Source: Phocaeicola coprocola DSM 17136
GTDB lineage: Bacteria > Bacteroidota > Bacteroidia > Bacteroidales > Bacteroidaceae
Direction of reading: 5' to 3'
Assembly: GCF_000154845.1 (NCBI RefSeq)
Contig: NZ_DS981487.1
Location: 1-50,634, forward strand
Length of the DNA: 50,634 nucleotides
The notes beneath the pieces were generated by a model. That model was not told where the DNA came from. It worked only from the letters and a program-made list of their open reading frames with translations, and ran no database searches. This document shows, one piece after another, positions 27,010 to 35,666 of the stretch (positions are counted from its first letter, which is position 1; each line of letters starts with the position of its first letter). A program made the translations under genes and the position numbers.

Positions 27010-27963
27010 GGAAATGGCTTTAATGTTAATCTTATGATGTGATTTTAATAGGGGGTATACATTTGAATGGTCATGATATAAAATTTACTTTTTGTCAAAA
27101 TGAAATTTAAACTTCTCTACAATCGTAAAATCAGTAGGGGATATCATATTTATTATAGATTTGTTATTCTTATACATGTAAGCAAGTTTCGATGAAAGGT
27201 ATTTTTAATTATATACGAATATCTGTCTGTAAATGTGGTGTGAATAATAGTATGTTTGATATAGGTAACATTTTTCTTATAGCATAATGATAGTTTTTGA
27301 ATGGGCTGTCTGAAGCTGAAATTAGATTGAGAAATCTTAAATTCTAGTTTGATTTCTATTTAAAAATAAGATATGCCGGGGTTTTAAATAAAACAACAGG
27401 ACGTTTTTGTCAACTTATCAGGATGTTTTTGATGAAATATCAAGGTGTTTGGATGCTTTTAATTCTTAATATAAGTACACTTATTTAACTGTTGGAGAAT
27501 ATTAGATTGTAATATGAATAGTTACAAACGAAGTTGACATTAACATTGCGTTCTATTTGACGAAAATCTTCAGAATGTGCTGATAGAGAAAATAGATTAA
27601 TTTGACAGATTTGATACTCAATTGGTTGCTTGGTTGCCTTTTTGATATATAGCGTACTGTTTGATAACTTGGGGGGATTATTTTATAGATAGAGTCTAGT
27701 TTTTGTAGCTAAAAAATTATGTAATTTAATTTTCACAACAAGAGTCTGAGATTTTTTCTTTTGCGAGAGGATTTTATTCTTTTCAAATTTTCTGCTACAG
27801 TTTTTGTAGATAGAAAATTTCTGTAGCAAAATTGTAGCAGAACTTGACTAAGATGTGATTTTTAATTATGCTGGGGATGATTGCAAAATGGCACTATAAA
27901 ATAAAAAATACGAGATTCACTATTACTAAATCTAATAGCAGGTTTAGGCTGTCTATTTTTATA
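27010..27963 (+). other. gene-free AT-rich stretch
   Basis: About 950 bases without a credible gene on either strand. It contains three loose copies of a 21-24 base phrase (about 27397-27460) and a dyad TTCTGCTACA (27790-27799) with TGTAGCAGAA (27833-27842) that could form a hairpin with several TGTAG repeats inside. I see no promoter, RNA gene or origin signature that I can name. Confidence 0.4.
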
Positions 27964-28235
27964 TTACTCCAATTCCTGCTTCAATGCTTTGATTTCTTTC
28001 TCTTCTTCTGATAGTTCTTCTTTAATAAGGTATGTTTCTGGCATCTTTCTATGTACCAGACCATTCTCTTTTGCTTTTAATAATAAGTTATTATCAGAAC
28101 TAATCACTACAATGTTTTGAATGTCATAACCGGATTTAAGTGCTGATAATATAAACCAATCATCATTTATGTCTTTATTAAAATCTCCGCCTTCAAAACA
28201 CTCTTTTGACGAATCTTTACATGTTTCAATTATGA
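27964..28235 (-). pseudogene. PIN-like nuclease fragment, 5' end lost at a MITE
   Basis: The minus-strand frame reads CFEGGDFNKDINDDWFILSA, then LKSGYDIQNIVVISSDNNLL and a charged helix to the stop (EELSEEEKEIKALKQELE). The pattern NDDWFILSAL followed by VVISSDNNLLLKAKENG matches the C-terminal half of PIN-type RNases (acidic residues D-D, then S-D-N). The first half, with the first acidic residues, is missing, and the frame runs straight into the terminal repeat of the small element at 28236. It is therefore a truncated gene. The family call is by eye. Confidence 0.45.
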
Positions 28236-28363
28236 ATTTTGGCTGAAAGCCTTTAATTTTACAACGTAGGGCAGTGCCCTACGTTTTGAATACCCCATAC
28301 CAAATACGCCCTGAAATACGGGCATTGGCCTGTACTATATAATTTAAGGCTTTCAGCCAAAAT
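28236..28363. mobile_element. MITE-like element with 20-base terminal inverted repeats
   Basis: The left end ATTTTGGCTGAAAGCCTTT and the right end, whose complement is ATTTTGGCTGAAAGCCTTA, are inverted repeats enclosing about 128 bases with no gene. Inside are a near-perfect palindrome built on CGTAGGGCA and a GCCC/GGGC hairpin. A partial copy of the left half lies at 30017. Short size, inverted ends and no coding capacity are typical of a MITE. No clear target duplication is seen. Confidence 0.7.
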
Positions 28364-28393
28364 ATTTCCGTGCTTGTCAGGATTAATTTCAGT

Positions 28394-29821
28394 TCATTTT
28401 CTAGCCTTTATATCCAGCTTCACCGGCTTAATCATATTCTTAGGATCAAGGATTGTATCCAAATCTTCCTGAGTAAGAATTCCTTCTTCAAGAACAAGGT
28501 CGTAAACGCTTCGTCCTGTTTCCATTGCTTTCTTTGCAATATAAGTTGAGTGATCATAACCAATATACGGATTCAGAGCTGTTACAACACCGATACTGCG
28601 CTTAACTTCATTGCGGCAAGCTTCTTCGTTTGCGGTGATTCCGTCGATACACAATGTACGCAAAGTATCGAAACCGTTTATCAATAAATCAATAGATTCG
28701 AAACAGCATTGTGCCATTATCGGCTCCATAGCGTTGAGTTCCATCTGTGATGCTTCGCCTGCCATAGTTACACAAAGTTCATTTCCCATGACCTTGAAAG
28801 CAATCTGGCTCATAACTTCAGGTATTACCGGATTTACTTTTCCCGGCATGATTGATGAACCCGGCTGACGTGCAGGAAGATTTATCTCTCCGAATCCGCA
28901 ACGCGGACCGCTGGCAAGTAATCTCAAGTCATTACATATCTTATTAATTTTAACAGCTACTCTTTTCAGTGCAGACATATAACCCACCATACATGAAGTG
29001 TCGGAAGTCGCGCCTACCCAATCATCGGCAAGACTTACTTCCCAACCTGTTATTTCCTTCAATGCTTCGATAGTCTTTTCAGCATAACCCGGTTCGGAAC
29101 ATATTCCTGTACCAATGGCTGTTGAACCCATATTCACAACAAGGAAATCTGCCGCAGCTTCGTTAAGATGTTTTATTTCATTTCTCAGGATACTTGCAAA
29201 ACCATAGAAAGTTTGTCCAAGTGTCATCGGCACGGCATCTTCCAGCTGTGTGCGTCCCATCTTTATAATGTGAGCAAATTCATCACCTTTTTTCTGCAAA
29301 GCTTCAATCAGAGCTTCAAGATGCGGTAAGAATTTAAGATGGCTTGCGTAAAGTCCCATGTGGATAGCTGTTGGATAAGCATCGTTGGTTGACTGCGAGC
29401 GGTTTATTGTGTCGTGAGGTGAGCAGAATTCATATTCTCCAGCTTTCTTTCCAAGATGCAATAATGCTATGTTAGCAATTACTTCGTTGGCATTCATATT
29501 GGTACTTGTTCCGGCTCCACCTTGAATCATATCCACCTGGAACTGGTCGTGATATTTTCCGTCGAGAATATCTTTACATGCAGCTTCGATGCTTTTCAGT
29601 TGTTCGTCGCTAACTAAACCTAAAGCGTTGTTAGCTTTTGCAGCAGCAAGTTTTGTATATGCCAGTCCGTGAATGAAAAGAGGATAATCCTGCAATTTGA
29701 ACTTACTTATTGAGAAATTTTCAATACCTCTCAGTGTCTGTATTCCATATAGTGCGTCTGCCGGAAGTTCTCTTGTTCCCAGCAAATCATGTTCTGTTCT
29801 TGTATTTTTGATATTTTCCAT
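28394..29821 (-). CDS. aspA: aspartate ammonia-lyase
   Basis: A 475-residue enzyme that converts L-aspartate to fumarate and ammonia. It starts with RTEHDLLGTRELPADALYGI, has the TSTNMNANEVIANIALLHLG region near 105, the substrate-site segment GRTQLEDAVPMTLGQTF near 190 and the fumarase/aspartase signature GSSIMPGKVNPV near 320. Length and N-terminus fit aspartase better than fumarase C. In these anaerobes it feeds fumarate respiration. The gene has its own promoter and is flanked by two copies of the MITE-like repeat. Confidence 0.93.
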   Translation of the reverse strand: MENIKNTRTEHDLLGTRELPADALYGIQTLRGIENFSISKFKLQDYPLFIHGLAYTKLAAAKANNALGLVSDEQLKSIEAACKDILDGKYHDQFQVDMIQGGAGTSTNMNANEVIANIALLHLGKKAGEYEFCSPHDTINRSQSTNDAYPTAIHMGLYASHLKFLPHLEALIEALQKKGDEFAHIIKMGRTQLEDAVPMTLGQTFYGFASILRNEIKHLNEAAADFLVVNMGSTAIGTGICSEPGYAEKTIEALKEITGWEVSLADDWVGATSDTSCMVGYMSALKRVAVKINKICNDLRLLASGPRCGFGEINLPARQPGSSIMPGKVNPVIPEVMSQIAFKVMGNELCVTMAGEASQMELNAMEPIMAQCCFESIDLLINGFDTLRTLCIDGITANEEACRNEVKRSIGVVTALNPYIGYDHSTYIAKKAMETGRSVYDLVLEEGILTQEDLDTILDPKNMIKPVKLDIKARK

Positions 29822-29855
29822 AAGGCATTAATATTTAGTTGTTATTATTATATCG

Positions 29856-29886
29856 CAAAGATATAAACTAACATTATGTAAGCAAA
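29856..29886 (-). promoter_or_regulatory. aspA promoter
   Basis: On the minus strand TTTG (29883-29886), then 19 bases, then TATCTTTG (29856-29863), 34 bases before the aspA ATG. Both boxes match the Bacteroidetes consensus TTTG / TAnnTTTG. Confidence 0.65.
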
Positions 29887-30016
29887 TATTATTGTGTTAA
29901 ATAGTATTTTTATTGTTTTATATAGTGGCATAGGGTATAAGTAATGTGTTTTGCTTACAAATTGTGTGCGTAAATGTAATATCTCTTGGAGCAGAAAAAG
30001 CTATATTCCTATATGA

Positions 30017-30053
30017 ATTTTGGCTGAAAGCCTTTAATTTTACAGCGTAGGGC
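30017..30053. repeat. partial copy of the MITE-like repeat
   Basis: Positions 30017-30053 repeat 28236-28272 with one mismatch (CAGCG for CAACG), including the terminal ATTTTGGCTGAAAGCC. The matching stretch ends at CGTAGGGC, so the palindrome and the right end are missing. It has the same orientation as the full copy on the other side of aspA. Confidence 0.75.
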
Positions 30054-30055
30054 GG

Positions 30056-30172
30056 ATGAGCAATCATCCTAATATTGGCAATCCTTTTAAGAATGCCAAT
30101 AAAGCGGAATTTAATGCGAGAATGAATTGTAATTCCACTTATACAGATGTAATGCTATACCCAAAAGAATAG
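30056..30172 (+). other. 38-codon asparagine-rich small ORF
   Basis: Right after the partial repeat an ATG opens 38 codons (MSNHPNIGNPFKNANKAEFN to VMLYPKE). The DNA also forms short hairpins (GGATGA/TCATCC and TATTGGCA/TGCCAATA). It may be a fragment of a gene interrupted by the repeat, or structured RNA. I recognise no family. The rest of the gap up to the insertion sequence at 30392 holds nothing I can identify. Confidence 0.2.
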
Positions 30173-30454
30173 CATTGTATTTAAGTAATATTTAAATACT
30201 ATTTAAAAAGTATATATAAAGCTAGGGGATAATTAACCTCTTAGCTTTTTGTATTTTTAAGAAGAAAAATCACAATTCGTTTTGGGGAATAATCACATTT
30301 CGTTTTGAGGCTTGTAATCGTTACTATTTTTACAGGCTGATTTTTAGTAACGATTTAGTAACGGAACTTTGTCAGAAGTAGGCATTTTAGTGGGTCAGTA
30401 GAAATTTCGTGGGGATTATTTTTTATACTCGTAAAGTATTGCTTACTTCGCATT

Positions 30455-30841
30455 ATGAAAAACGATTATTTGAACATGCTAGCCAGCCTCGTGTTGCCGG
30501 CTCAGATATTAGATTACTTTCTTATCTCTGGAGTTGAACAAACCTCTCAAGAGATTCATATTAGTCTGGATGAAAAGATGAATCCCAAGTTAAGCAATGA
30601 CGAACATTTTGAATCCAAAGGTTTTATGGAAGCTGTTAATGTGACAGACTTTCCCATACGGGACCATAAGGTAATCCTCAAGATCAGACGTCGTCGTTGG
30701 ACGGACTTGCGCGCAGGTAAAAGTTTCAGTATTCCCATCGACCTCGATGTTGTAGCCAAGGGAACCAGATACTCCAAAGAATTTGGGGCTTTTTTAAAAG
30801 AAACGTATGGAGACATCCCCAGTGACCTGCCGTACGCTTGA
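30455..30841 (+). CDS. transposase N-terminal region protein of the ISL3-like element
   Basis: A 128-residue protein beginning MKNDYLNMLASLVLPAQILD and ending SDLPYA. Its basic, strand-rich middle (VNVTDFPIRDHKVILKIRRR) looks like the DNA-binding N-terminal part supplied by a separate gene in ISAon1-type elements. It overlaps the main transposase gene by 35 bases in a different frame, so the two may be translationally coupled or fused by recoding. Confidence 0.75.
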   Translation: MKNDYLNMLASLVLPAQILDYFLISGVEQTSQEIHISLDEKMNPKLSNDEHFESKGFMEAVNVTDFPIRDHKVILKIRRRRWTDLRAGKSFSIPIDLDVVAKGTRYSKEFGAFLKETYGDIPSDLPYA

Positions 30842-31799
30842 GGAATTCTATCATATAGATGGTCATACATTTGAAAAACAGTACAAGGAGGTTCTCAGCG
30901 GATATCGTAATTGGGAACAGTTATCCCATGCCGGTGAATGGATGCTGTTTCCGGAAAATATGGGACCGTATCTGGCGATTGACGAGACCTCACTCTCCAA
31001 CGGTGAACTTTACACCTTTGTAACCAACCGTGATGCCTGTACGAGAGAGTGCTCCCTGGTAGCTGTCGTGGCAGGAACTAAATCAGAGGATGTAATAGCT
31101 GTGCTGCAACGAATTGACGAGGAAAGCCGTTATGCCGTTAAAGAAGTGACACTTGACCTTTCAGACTCCATGCGCAAGATTGTACGGACTGCATTTCCTG
31201 AAGCCAGCCGTGTAATAGACCGTTTTCACATTCAGAAATTAGCTTGTGATGCCGTGCAGGAATTACGCATCAAACACCGTTGGGATGCCATACAGCAGGC
31301 CAATGAGGAAATGGAAGAAGCTAAGCGGAAGAACGAAGATTATGTCCCATACCGATATTCCAATGGCGACACCCGTAGGGAATTACTTATACGCTCCCGG
31401 TATCTGCTTTTCAAGTCAGCTGATAAATGGACGGAAAAACAGAAGCAAAGGGCAGCAATCCTATTTGAGGAATACCCTGACATCAAAAAGGCATACGGTT
31501 TGTGCCATTCCCTGCGGATGATTTTCTCTAAGAACACCATAAAGGACGCTGCACGTTTGGCTATGGCACGATGGTATAATAAAGTAGAAGAAGCAGGGAT
31601 GCATTCTTTTAATGTCATTGCTGCTACTTTCTATGAGCACTATGATGAAATACTGAATTTCTACAACCATCGTTCTTCAAATGCGATGGCAGAATCGTTC
31701 AATGCAAAAATTAAACTGTTCAGAGCAAATCTAAGAGGAGTAGCTGATAAGAAGTTCTTTTTATTCCGCATTGCGAAGCTATATGCGTATCCCCACTAA
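30807..31799 (+). CDS. ISL3-type DDE transposase
   Basis: A 330-residue transposase. The likely DDE residues are D in LAIDETSL near 58, D in LDLSDSM near 117 and E in SNAMAESFNAKIKLFRANL near 297, with the helical insertion between the second D and the E that is usual for ISL3. The ATG lies within the end of the upstream gene. The C-terminus reaches to within 14 bases of the right terminal repeat. The gene looks intact, so the element may be active. Confidence 0.88.
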   Translation: METSPVTCRTLEEFYHIDGHTFEKQYKEVLSGYRNWEQLSHAGEWMLFPENMGPYLAIDETSLSNGELYTFVTNRDACTRECSLVAVVAGTKSEDVIAVLQRIDEESRYAVKEVTLDLSDSMRKIVRTAFPEASRVIDRFHIQKLACDAVQELRIKHRWDAIQQANEEMEEAKRKNEDYVPYRYSNGDTRRELLIRSRYLLFKSADKWTEKQKQRAAILFEEYPDIKKAYGLCHSLRMIFSKNTIKDAARLAMARWYNKVEEAGMHSFNVIAATFYEHYDEILNFYNHRSSNAMAESFNAKIKLFRANLRGVADKKFFLFRIAKLYAYPH

Positions 31800-31847
31800 A
31801 TTTCTACTGACCCATTTTAGTGTCTTTCGATTGTTCGTCGGATAAAT

Positions 31848-31883
31848 AAAAAAAAGTCCCGTAAAACATTGATTTTACGGGAC
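31848..31883 (-). terminator. terminator of the tRNA operon
   Basis: GTCCCGTAAAA (31856-31866) and TTTTACGGGAC (31873-31883) form a perfect 11-bp stem with a 6-base loop. On the minus strand it is followed by a run of eight T. It lies 38 bases after the last tRNA. Confidence 0.88.
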
Positions 31884-31921
31884 TTGTCTATTTCTTTCCT
31901 CCTAATTTCTTAGGTCGTTGC

Positions 31922-32007
31922 GGAAGCTGGGGGATTCGAACCCCCGGTACGGTTACCCGTACGGCAGTTTAGCAAACTGCTGGTTTCAGCCACTCACCCA
32001 AACTTCC
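31922..32007 (-). tRNA. tRNA-Ser (GCT)
   Basis: Read on the minus strand: an acceptor stem GGAAG paired to CTTCC, a T-arm GGGGGTTCGAATCCCCC, a long serine-type variable arm (GCCGTACGGGTAACCGTAC) and the anticodon loop TTGCTAA with anticodon GCT. The length is 86 bases with no encoded CCA. It is identical to the copy at 32107. Confidence 0.93.
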
Positions 32008-32012
32008 AAATG

Positions 32013-32085
32013 TAGCGCATACGGGAATCGAACCCGTGTTTCAGCCGTGAGAGGGCCGCGTCCTGGGCCACTAGACGAAAGCGCC
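32013..32085 (-). tRNA. tRNA-Glu (CTC)
   Basis: On the minus strand TCGTCTAGTGG is the glutamate-type D-arm, the anticodon loop holds CTC, and the T-arm is ACGGGTTCGATTCCCGT. It is 73 bases, without encoded CCA. It lies between two identical tRNA-Ser genes and shares their promoter and terminator. Confidence 0.9.
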
Positions 32086-32106
32086 ATATCTGTAGAAACT
32101 AAAAGC

Positions 32107-32192
32107 GGAAGCTGGGGGATTCGAACCCCCGGTACGGTTACCCGTACGGCAGTTTAGCAAACTGCTGGTTTCAGCCACTCACCCAAACTTCC
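32107..32192 (-). tRNA. tRNA-Ser (GCT), second identical copy
   Basis: All 86 bases match the tRNA at 31922-32007. It is the first gene of the three-tRNA operon on the minus strand. The duplication looks recent or is kept identical by conversion. Confidence 0.93.
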
Positions 32193-32233
32193 AAATTTAT
32201 TGTTTCTGCTTACGTTTTCTCTCAAACGCGGTG

Positions 32234-32265
32234 CGAAGATAGATGGATTTTTTGATTTGTGCAAA
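32234..32265 (-). promoter_or_regulatory. tRNA operon promoter
   Basis: On the minus strand TTTG (32262-32265), 20 bases, then TATCTTCG (32234-32241), one base off the TAnnTTTG consensus. It lies 42 bases before the first tRNA. Confidence 0.55.
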
Positions 32266-32465
32266 CTTTTGCGATACTTTTTTTATGCCTTCTATGGTGT
32301 TGTTTCGATAGTTTTCTGATTCTAAACTGATTAAGATTTTTATTTTTTTCTTTGAGTCGGACTGCTTGTCTGTATTTGTCGGATGTATTTTAATTTTTCA
32401 AAGGTTGGGATTTTTATATTCATTTTTGTAACTGTTGCAAATTGATAATATCACTAATTTTAGGT

Positions 32466-32497
32466 ATTGTATAATTAGGCTTTATTGACTATCTTTG
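32466..32497 (+). promoter_or_regulatory. pflB promoter
   Basis: A TTG-type -33 box at about 32467-32469, 20 bases, then TATCTTTG (32490-32497), a perfect -7 element, 46 bases before the pflB ATG. Confidence 0.6.
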
Positions 32498-32542
32498 CAT
32501 TCGGTTTTCAAATAGAGTAAAAACTAGATTAAATTATCAATT

Positions 32543-34765
32543 ATGGCAATGAATTTTAAAGAAGGTCGTTGGAACCATGAAATCAACGTTACCGATTTCG
32601 TAAAGACTAACATTACCCCTTACGAAGGCGACGCCTCATTTTTGGCTGGTCCTACCGAACGTACAAAGGCTGTATGGAACAAGTGTCTGGAAGCTTTGGC
32701 TGAAGAACGTGCAAACAACGGAGTACGCTCGCTCGATCCTTCTACAGTTTCTACTATCACATCTTTTGCAGCTGGATATATTGACAAGGATAACGAAGTG
32801 ATTGTAGGATTGCAAACTGATGAAGTGTTACGCCGTGCCATCAAACCTTTTGGAGGTATTAAGGTGGTAGAAAAAGCGTGCCGCGAAAACGGAGTAGAGG
32901 TTGACCCTAAGGTAAAAGATATTTTTACCCATTATCGCAAAACGCATAACGATGGTGTATTTGATGCATATACTGAAGAGATTCGTTCGTTCCGCTCTTT
33001 GGGATTTTTGACTGGATTACCTGATAATTATGCTCGTGGACGTATAATCGGTGATTACCGTCGTTTGGCATTGTATGGTATTGATCGTCTGATTGAGGCA
33101 AAACAGGACGATTTACGTCATCTTACAGGTCCTATGACTGATGAGCGAATCAGATTGCGTGAAGAAGTGGCAGAGCAAATTAAGGCTTTGAAGGAAATAA
33201 AAGTGATGGGACAGCAGTACGGACTCGATTTGAGTCGTCCGGCTACTACTGCACAGGAAGCTGTTCAGTGGGTATATATGGCTTACCTGGCTGCTGTGAA
33301 AGAACAGGATGGTGCTGCAATGTCACTTGGTAATGTTTCGTCATTCCTTGATATTTATATTGAGTATGATATGGCTCACGGAAATCTTGATGAGTTGCAT
33401 GCTCAGGAGTTGATTGACCAGTTTGTCATTAAGTTGCGTATGGTGCGTCATCTTCGTATGCAGGCTTATACGGATATCTTTGCCGGTGACCCGACTTGGG
33501 TAACGGAATCTATTGGTGGACGTTTTAATGATGGCCGTACGAAAGTCACAAAGACTTCATTCCGTTTCCTCCAGACTCTTTATAACCTGGGTCCTTCTCC
33601 AGAACCTAACTTGACTGTTCTGTGGAGTCCGCAGTTGCCGGAAGGATTCAAGGATTTCTGTGCTCGTGTGTCGATTGATACATCATCTATCCAGTATGAA
33701 AATGATGATTTGATGCGTGAGGTACGTAATTCGGATGACTATGGTATCGCATGCTGTGTGTCTTATCAGGATATAGGTCGTCATATTCAGTTCTTCGGTG
33801 CACGTTGTAATCTGGCTAAAGCTTTGTTGCTGGCTATTAATGGTGGACGCTGTGAAAATACAGGAACACTGATGGTGAAGGATATTCCTGTGCTGACGGG
33901 AGATGTACTGAACTACGAAGAGGTGCTGGCTAACTATAAGAAGGTCTTGAAAGAAATGGCTCGTGTGTATAACGAAGCGATGAACATCATTCACTACATG
34001 CATGATAAATATTATTATGAAAAAGCTCAGATGGCATTTGTTGATACAAATCCGGTTATCAATCTGGCGTATGGTGTAGCGGGTATGTCTATTGCTGTCG
34101 ATTCACTTTCGGCTATCAAATATGCTAAAGTTACCGCTAAACGTAATGAAATCGGCCTGACTGAAAGCTTTGATATCGATGGCGAATTCCCATGCTTCGG
34201 TAATGATGATGACCGTGTAGACCATTTGGCTGTCGACTTGATTTATTATTTTGATGAGGAATTGAAGAAGCTTCCGGTATACAAGAATGCAAAACCAACA
34301 TTGTCTATTCTTACTATTACTTCAAATGTGATGTATGGTAAGAAGACTGGTGCAACTCCTGATGGACGTGCAAAAGGTGTTGCTTTTGCTCCAGGTGCTA
34401 ACCCGATGCACGGACGTGATAAGAATGGTGCTGTCGCTTCTTTGAGCTCGGTTGCTAAATTGCGTTATCGTGACTCACAGGACGGTATCAGTAATACGTT
34501 CTCTATTGTTCCGAAATCGCTTGGTGTAGATATGGAGAATCGTGTAGAGAATCTTGTTACAATGATGGATGGCTATTTTATCAAGGGTGCTCATCACCTG
34601 AACGTAAATGTGCTGAACCGTGAGATGCTGGAAGATGCTATGGAGCATCCGGAAAAATATCCGCAACTTACGATTCGTGTTTCCGGATATGCTGTCAACT
34701 TCATTAAATTGAGCCGCGAGCATCAGTTGGAGGTTATTTCTCGTAGCTTCCACGAACGTATGTGA
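32543..34765 (+). CDS. pflB: formate acetyltransferase (pyruvate formate-lyase)
   Basis: A 740-residue glycyl-radical enzyme that splits pyruvate with CoA into acetyl-CoA and formate under anaerobic conditions. The adjacent catalytic cysteines are seen in [14 protein letters not shown] near residue 403, and the glycyl-radical loop [12 protein letters not shown] near 715, close to the C-terminus as expected. Length and ends match PflB rather than diol dehydratases or choline lyase. Its activating enzyme follows after a hairpin, which fits the pair being expressed together with lower levels of the activase. Confidence 0.97.
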   Translation: MAMNFKEGRWNHEINVTDFVKTNITPYEGDASFLAGPTERTKAVWNKCLEALAEERANNGVRSLDPSTVSTITSFAAGYIDKDNEVIVGLQTDEVLRRAIKPFGGIKVVEKACRENGVEVDPKVKDIFTHYRKTHNDGVFDAYTEEIRSFRSLGFLTGLPDNYARGRIIGDYRRLALYGIDRLIEAKQDDLRHLTGPMTDERIRLREEVAEQIKALKEIKVMGQQYGLDLSRPATTAQEAVQWVYMAYLAAVKEQDGAAMSLGNVSSFLDIYIEYDMAHGNLDELHAQELIDQFVIKLRMVRHLRMQAYTDIFAGDPTWVTESIGGRFNDGRTKVTKTSFRFLQTLYNLGPSPEPNLTVLWSPQLPEGFKDFCARVSIDTSSIQYENDDLMREVRNSDDYGIACCVSYQDIGRHIQFFGARCNLAKALLLAINGGRCENTGTLMVKDIPVLTGDVLNYEEVLANYKKVLKEMARVYNEAMNIIHYMHDKYYYEKAQMAFVDTNPVINLAYGVAGMSIAVDSLSAIKYAKVTAKRNEIGLTESFDIDGEFPCFGNDDDRVDHLAVDLIYYFDEELKKLPVYKNAKPTLSILTITSNVMYGKKTGATPDGRAKGVAFAPGANPMHGRDKNGAVASLSSVAKLRYRDSQDGISNTFSIVPKSLGVDMENRVENLVTMMDGYFIKGAHHLNVNVLNREMLEDAMEHPEKYPQLTIRVSGYAVNFIKLSREHQLEVISRSFHERM

Positions 34766-34791
34766 TTTTTGTAATCATTACTTGATATGTA

Positions 34792-34840
34792 AAACATTTG
34801 TCGTTCTCCTCGCTGAGCTGGGCGGCAAATGTTTTTTCTT
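34792..34840 (+). terminator. hairpin with T-run between pflB and pflA
   Basis: AAACATTTGTCG (34792-34803) pairs with CGGCAAATGTTT (34823-34834), with one G-T pair, and is followed by TTTCTTTAATT. It probably attenuates the transcript so that less pflA than pflB is made. The pflA start codon follows 18 bases later. Confidence 0.65.
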
Positions 34841-34857
34841 TAATTAATATTGAACAG

Positions 34858-35586
34858 ATGATTAGAGTACATTCATATGAATCGCTTGGTACGTACGATG
34901 GTCCGGGGATTCGCCTTGTTGTCTTTTTGCAGGGCTGTAATTTCCGTTGTTTGTATTGTGCCAACCCTGATACCATTGATGCAAAGGGAGAGAGTAAGGA
35001 AACTTCTCCTGAAGATATTTTGAAGATGGCTGTCAGTCAGAAACCTTTTTTCGGAAAGAAAGGGGGAATTACATTTAGTGGAGGTGAACCGACTTTTCAG
35101 GCTAAAGCGCTGATTCCATTGTTTCGGATGTTAAAGGAGGAAGGTATTCATATCTGCGTTGATACTAACGGGGGTATCTGGAATGAAGATGTAAAAGAAC
35201 TCTTTTCACTGGCAGACTTAGTTTTGCTTGATGTGAAAGAATTCAATAATGAACGTCATAAGACTCTTACCTCACGTAGCAATGAGCAAACACTTCGTAC
35301 GGCGGCATGGCTGGAAGAAAATGGAAAACCATTTTGGCTGCGTTATGTACTGGTGCAGGGCTATAGCTTCTTTCGGGAAGATATTGAGGCGTTAGGAGAG
35401 AATTTTAAAGATTATCGCATGATACAACGGGTGGAAATTCTTCCGTATCATACCTTAGGAGTACATAAATATGAAGCAATGAAGCTGGAGTATAAACTGA
35501 AAGGTGTGAAACAAAATACGCCCGAGCAACTGGAAGAAGCCCGGACGTTATTTGAAAAGTATTTTGATACAGTTTATGTAAATTGA
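34858..35586 (+). CDS. pflA: pyruvate formate-lyase activating enzyme (radical SAM)
   Basis: A 242-residue radical SAM enzyme that installs the glycyl radical on PflB. The iron-sulfur cluster motif CNFRCLYC (C-x3-C-x2-C) is near residue 27, and the SAM-binding GGE motif appears as FSGGEPTF. I chose the ATG at 34858, because it gives MIRVHSYESLGTYDGPGIRL, the normal family start; a start further upstream would overlap the terminator hairpin. It ends in a strong terminator. Confidence 0.95.
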   Translation: MIRVHSYESLGTYDGPGIRLVVFLQGCNFRCLYCANPDTIDAKGESKETSPEDILKMAVSQKPFFGKKGGITFSGGEPTFQAKALIPLFRMLKEEGIHICVDTNGGIWNEDVKELFSLADLVLLDVKEFNNERHKTLTSRSNEQTLRTAAWLEENGKPFWLRYVLVQGYSFFREDIEALGENFKDYRMIQRVEILPYHTLGVHKYEAMKLEYKLKGVKQNTPEQLEEARTLFEKYFDTVYVN

Positions 35587-35624
35587 TTTATACGCTCTGA
35601 ATATAATCTTTCGAGTTATTTGTC

Positions 35625-35664
35625 AGCCTGATGCATGGTGTTTAACTTTGCATCAGGCTTTTTT
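35625..35664 (+). terminator. terminator after pflA
   Basis: AGCCTGATGCA (35625-35635) and TGCATCAGGCT (35649-35659) form a perfect 11-bp stem, followed on the plus strand by six T. It separates pflA from the convergent fucose cluster. Confidence 0.88.
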
Positions 35665-35666
35665 AT

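Larger units (their letters stand above)
30392..31813 (+). mobile_element. complete ISL3-like (ISAon1-type) insertion sequence, 1422 bp
   Basis: The left end GGGTCAGTAGAAATTTCGTG and the right end, complement GGGTCAGTAGAAATTTAGTG, are inverted repeats with one mismatch. The same 8 bases, ATTTTAGT, flank both sides (30384-30391 and 31814-31821), a target duplication size typical of the ISL3 group. Two overlapping genes inside encode an N-terminal region protein and the DDE transposase. It lies in intergenic sequence beside the tRNA operon terminator. Confidence 0.88.

Noticed and set aside
27397..27460. Three similar 21-24 base phrases in the gene-free stretch, resembling a short repeat array.
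   Set aside because: Copies are loose, unequal in spacing and without unique spacers, so it is not a CRISPR array or a convincing tandem repeat.
28394..29821. Fumarase C instead of aspartase for the lyase gene.
   Set aside because: The N-terminal TEHDLLGTRELP and overall length fit aspartate ammonia-lyase; the shared superfamily signature alone does not separate them.
30790..30810. A T-TTT-TTA slippery heptamer in the first gene of the ISL3-like element, suggesting -1 frameshift fusion to the transposase.
   Set aside because: A -1 shift leads into a third frame with an early stop; the transposase frame would need +1. Separate translation from ATG 30807 is simpler.
31918..32157. A 79-codon open frame over the tRNA genes on the plus strand.
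   Set aside because: It lies antisense to three clear tRNAs; its repeated protein pattern simply reflects the duplicated tRNA-Ser.
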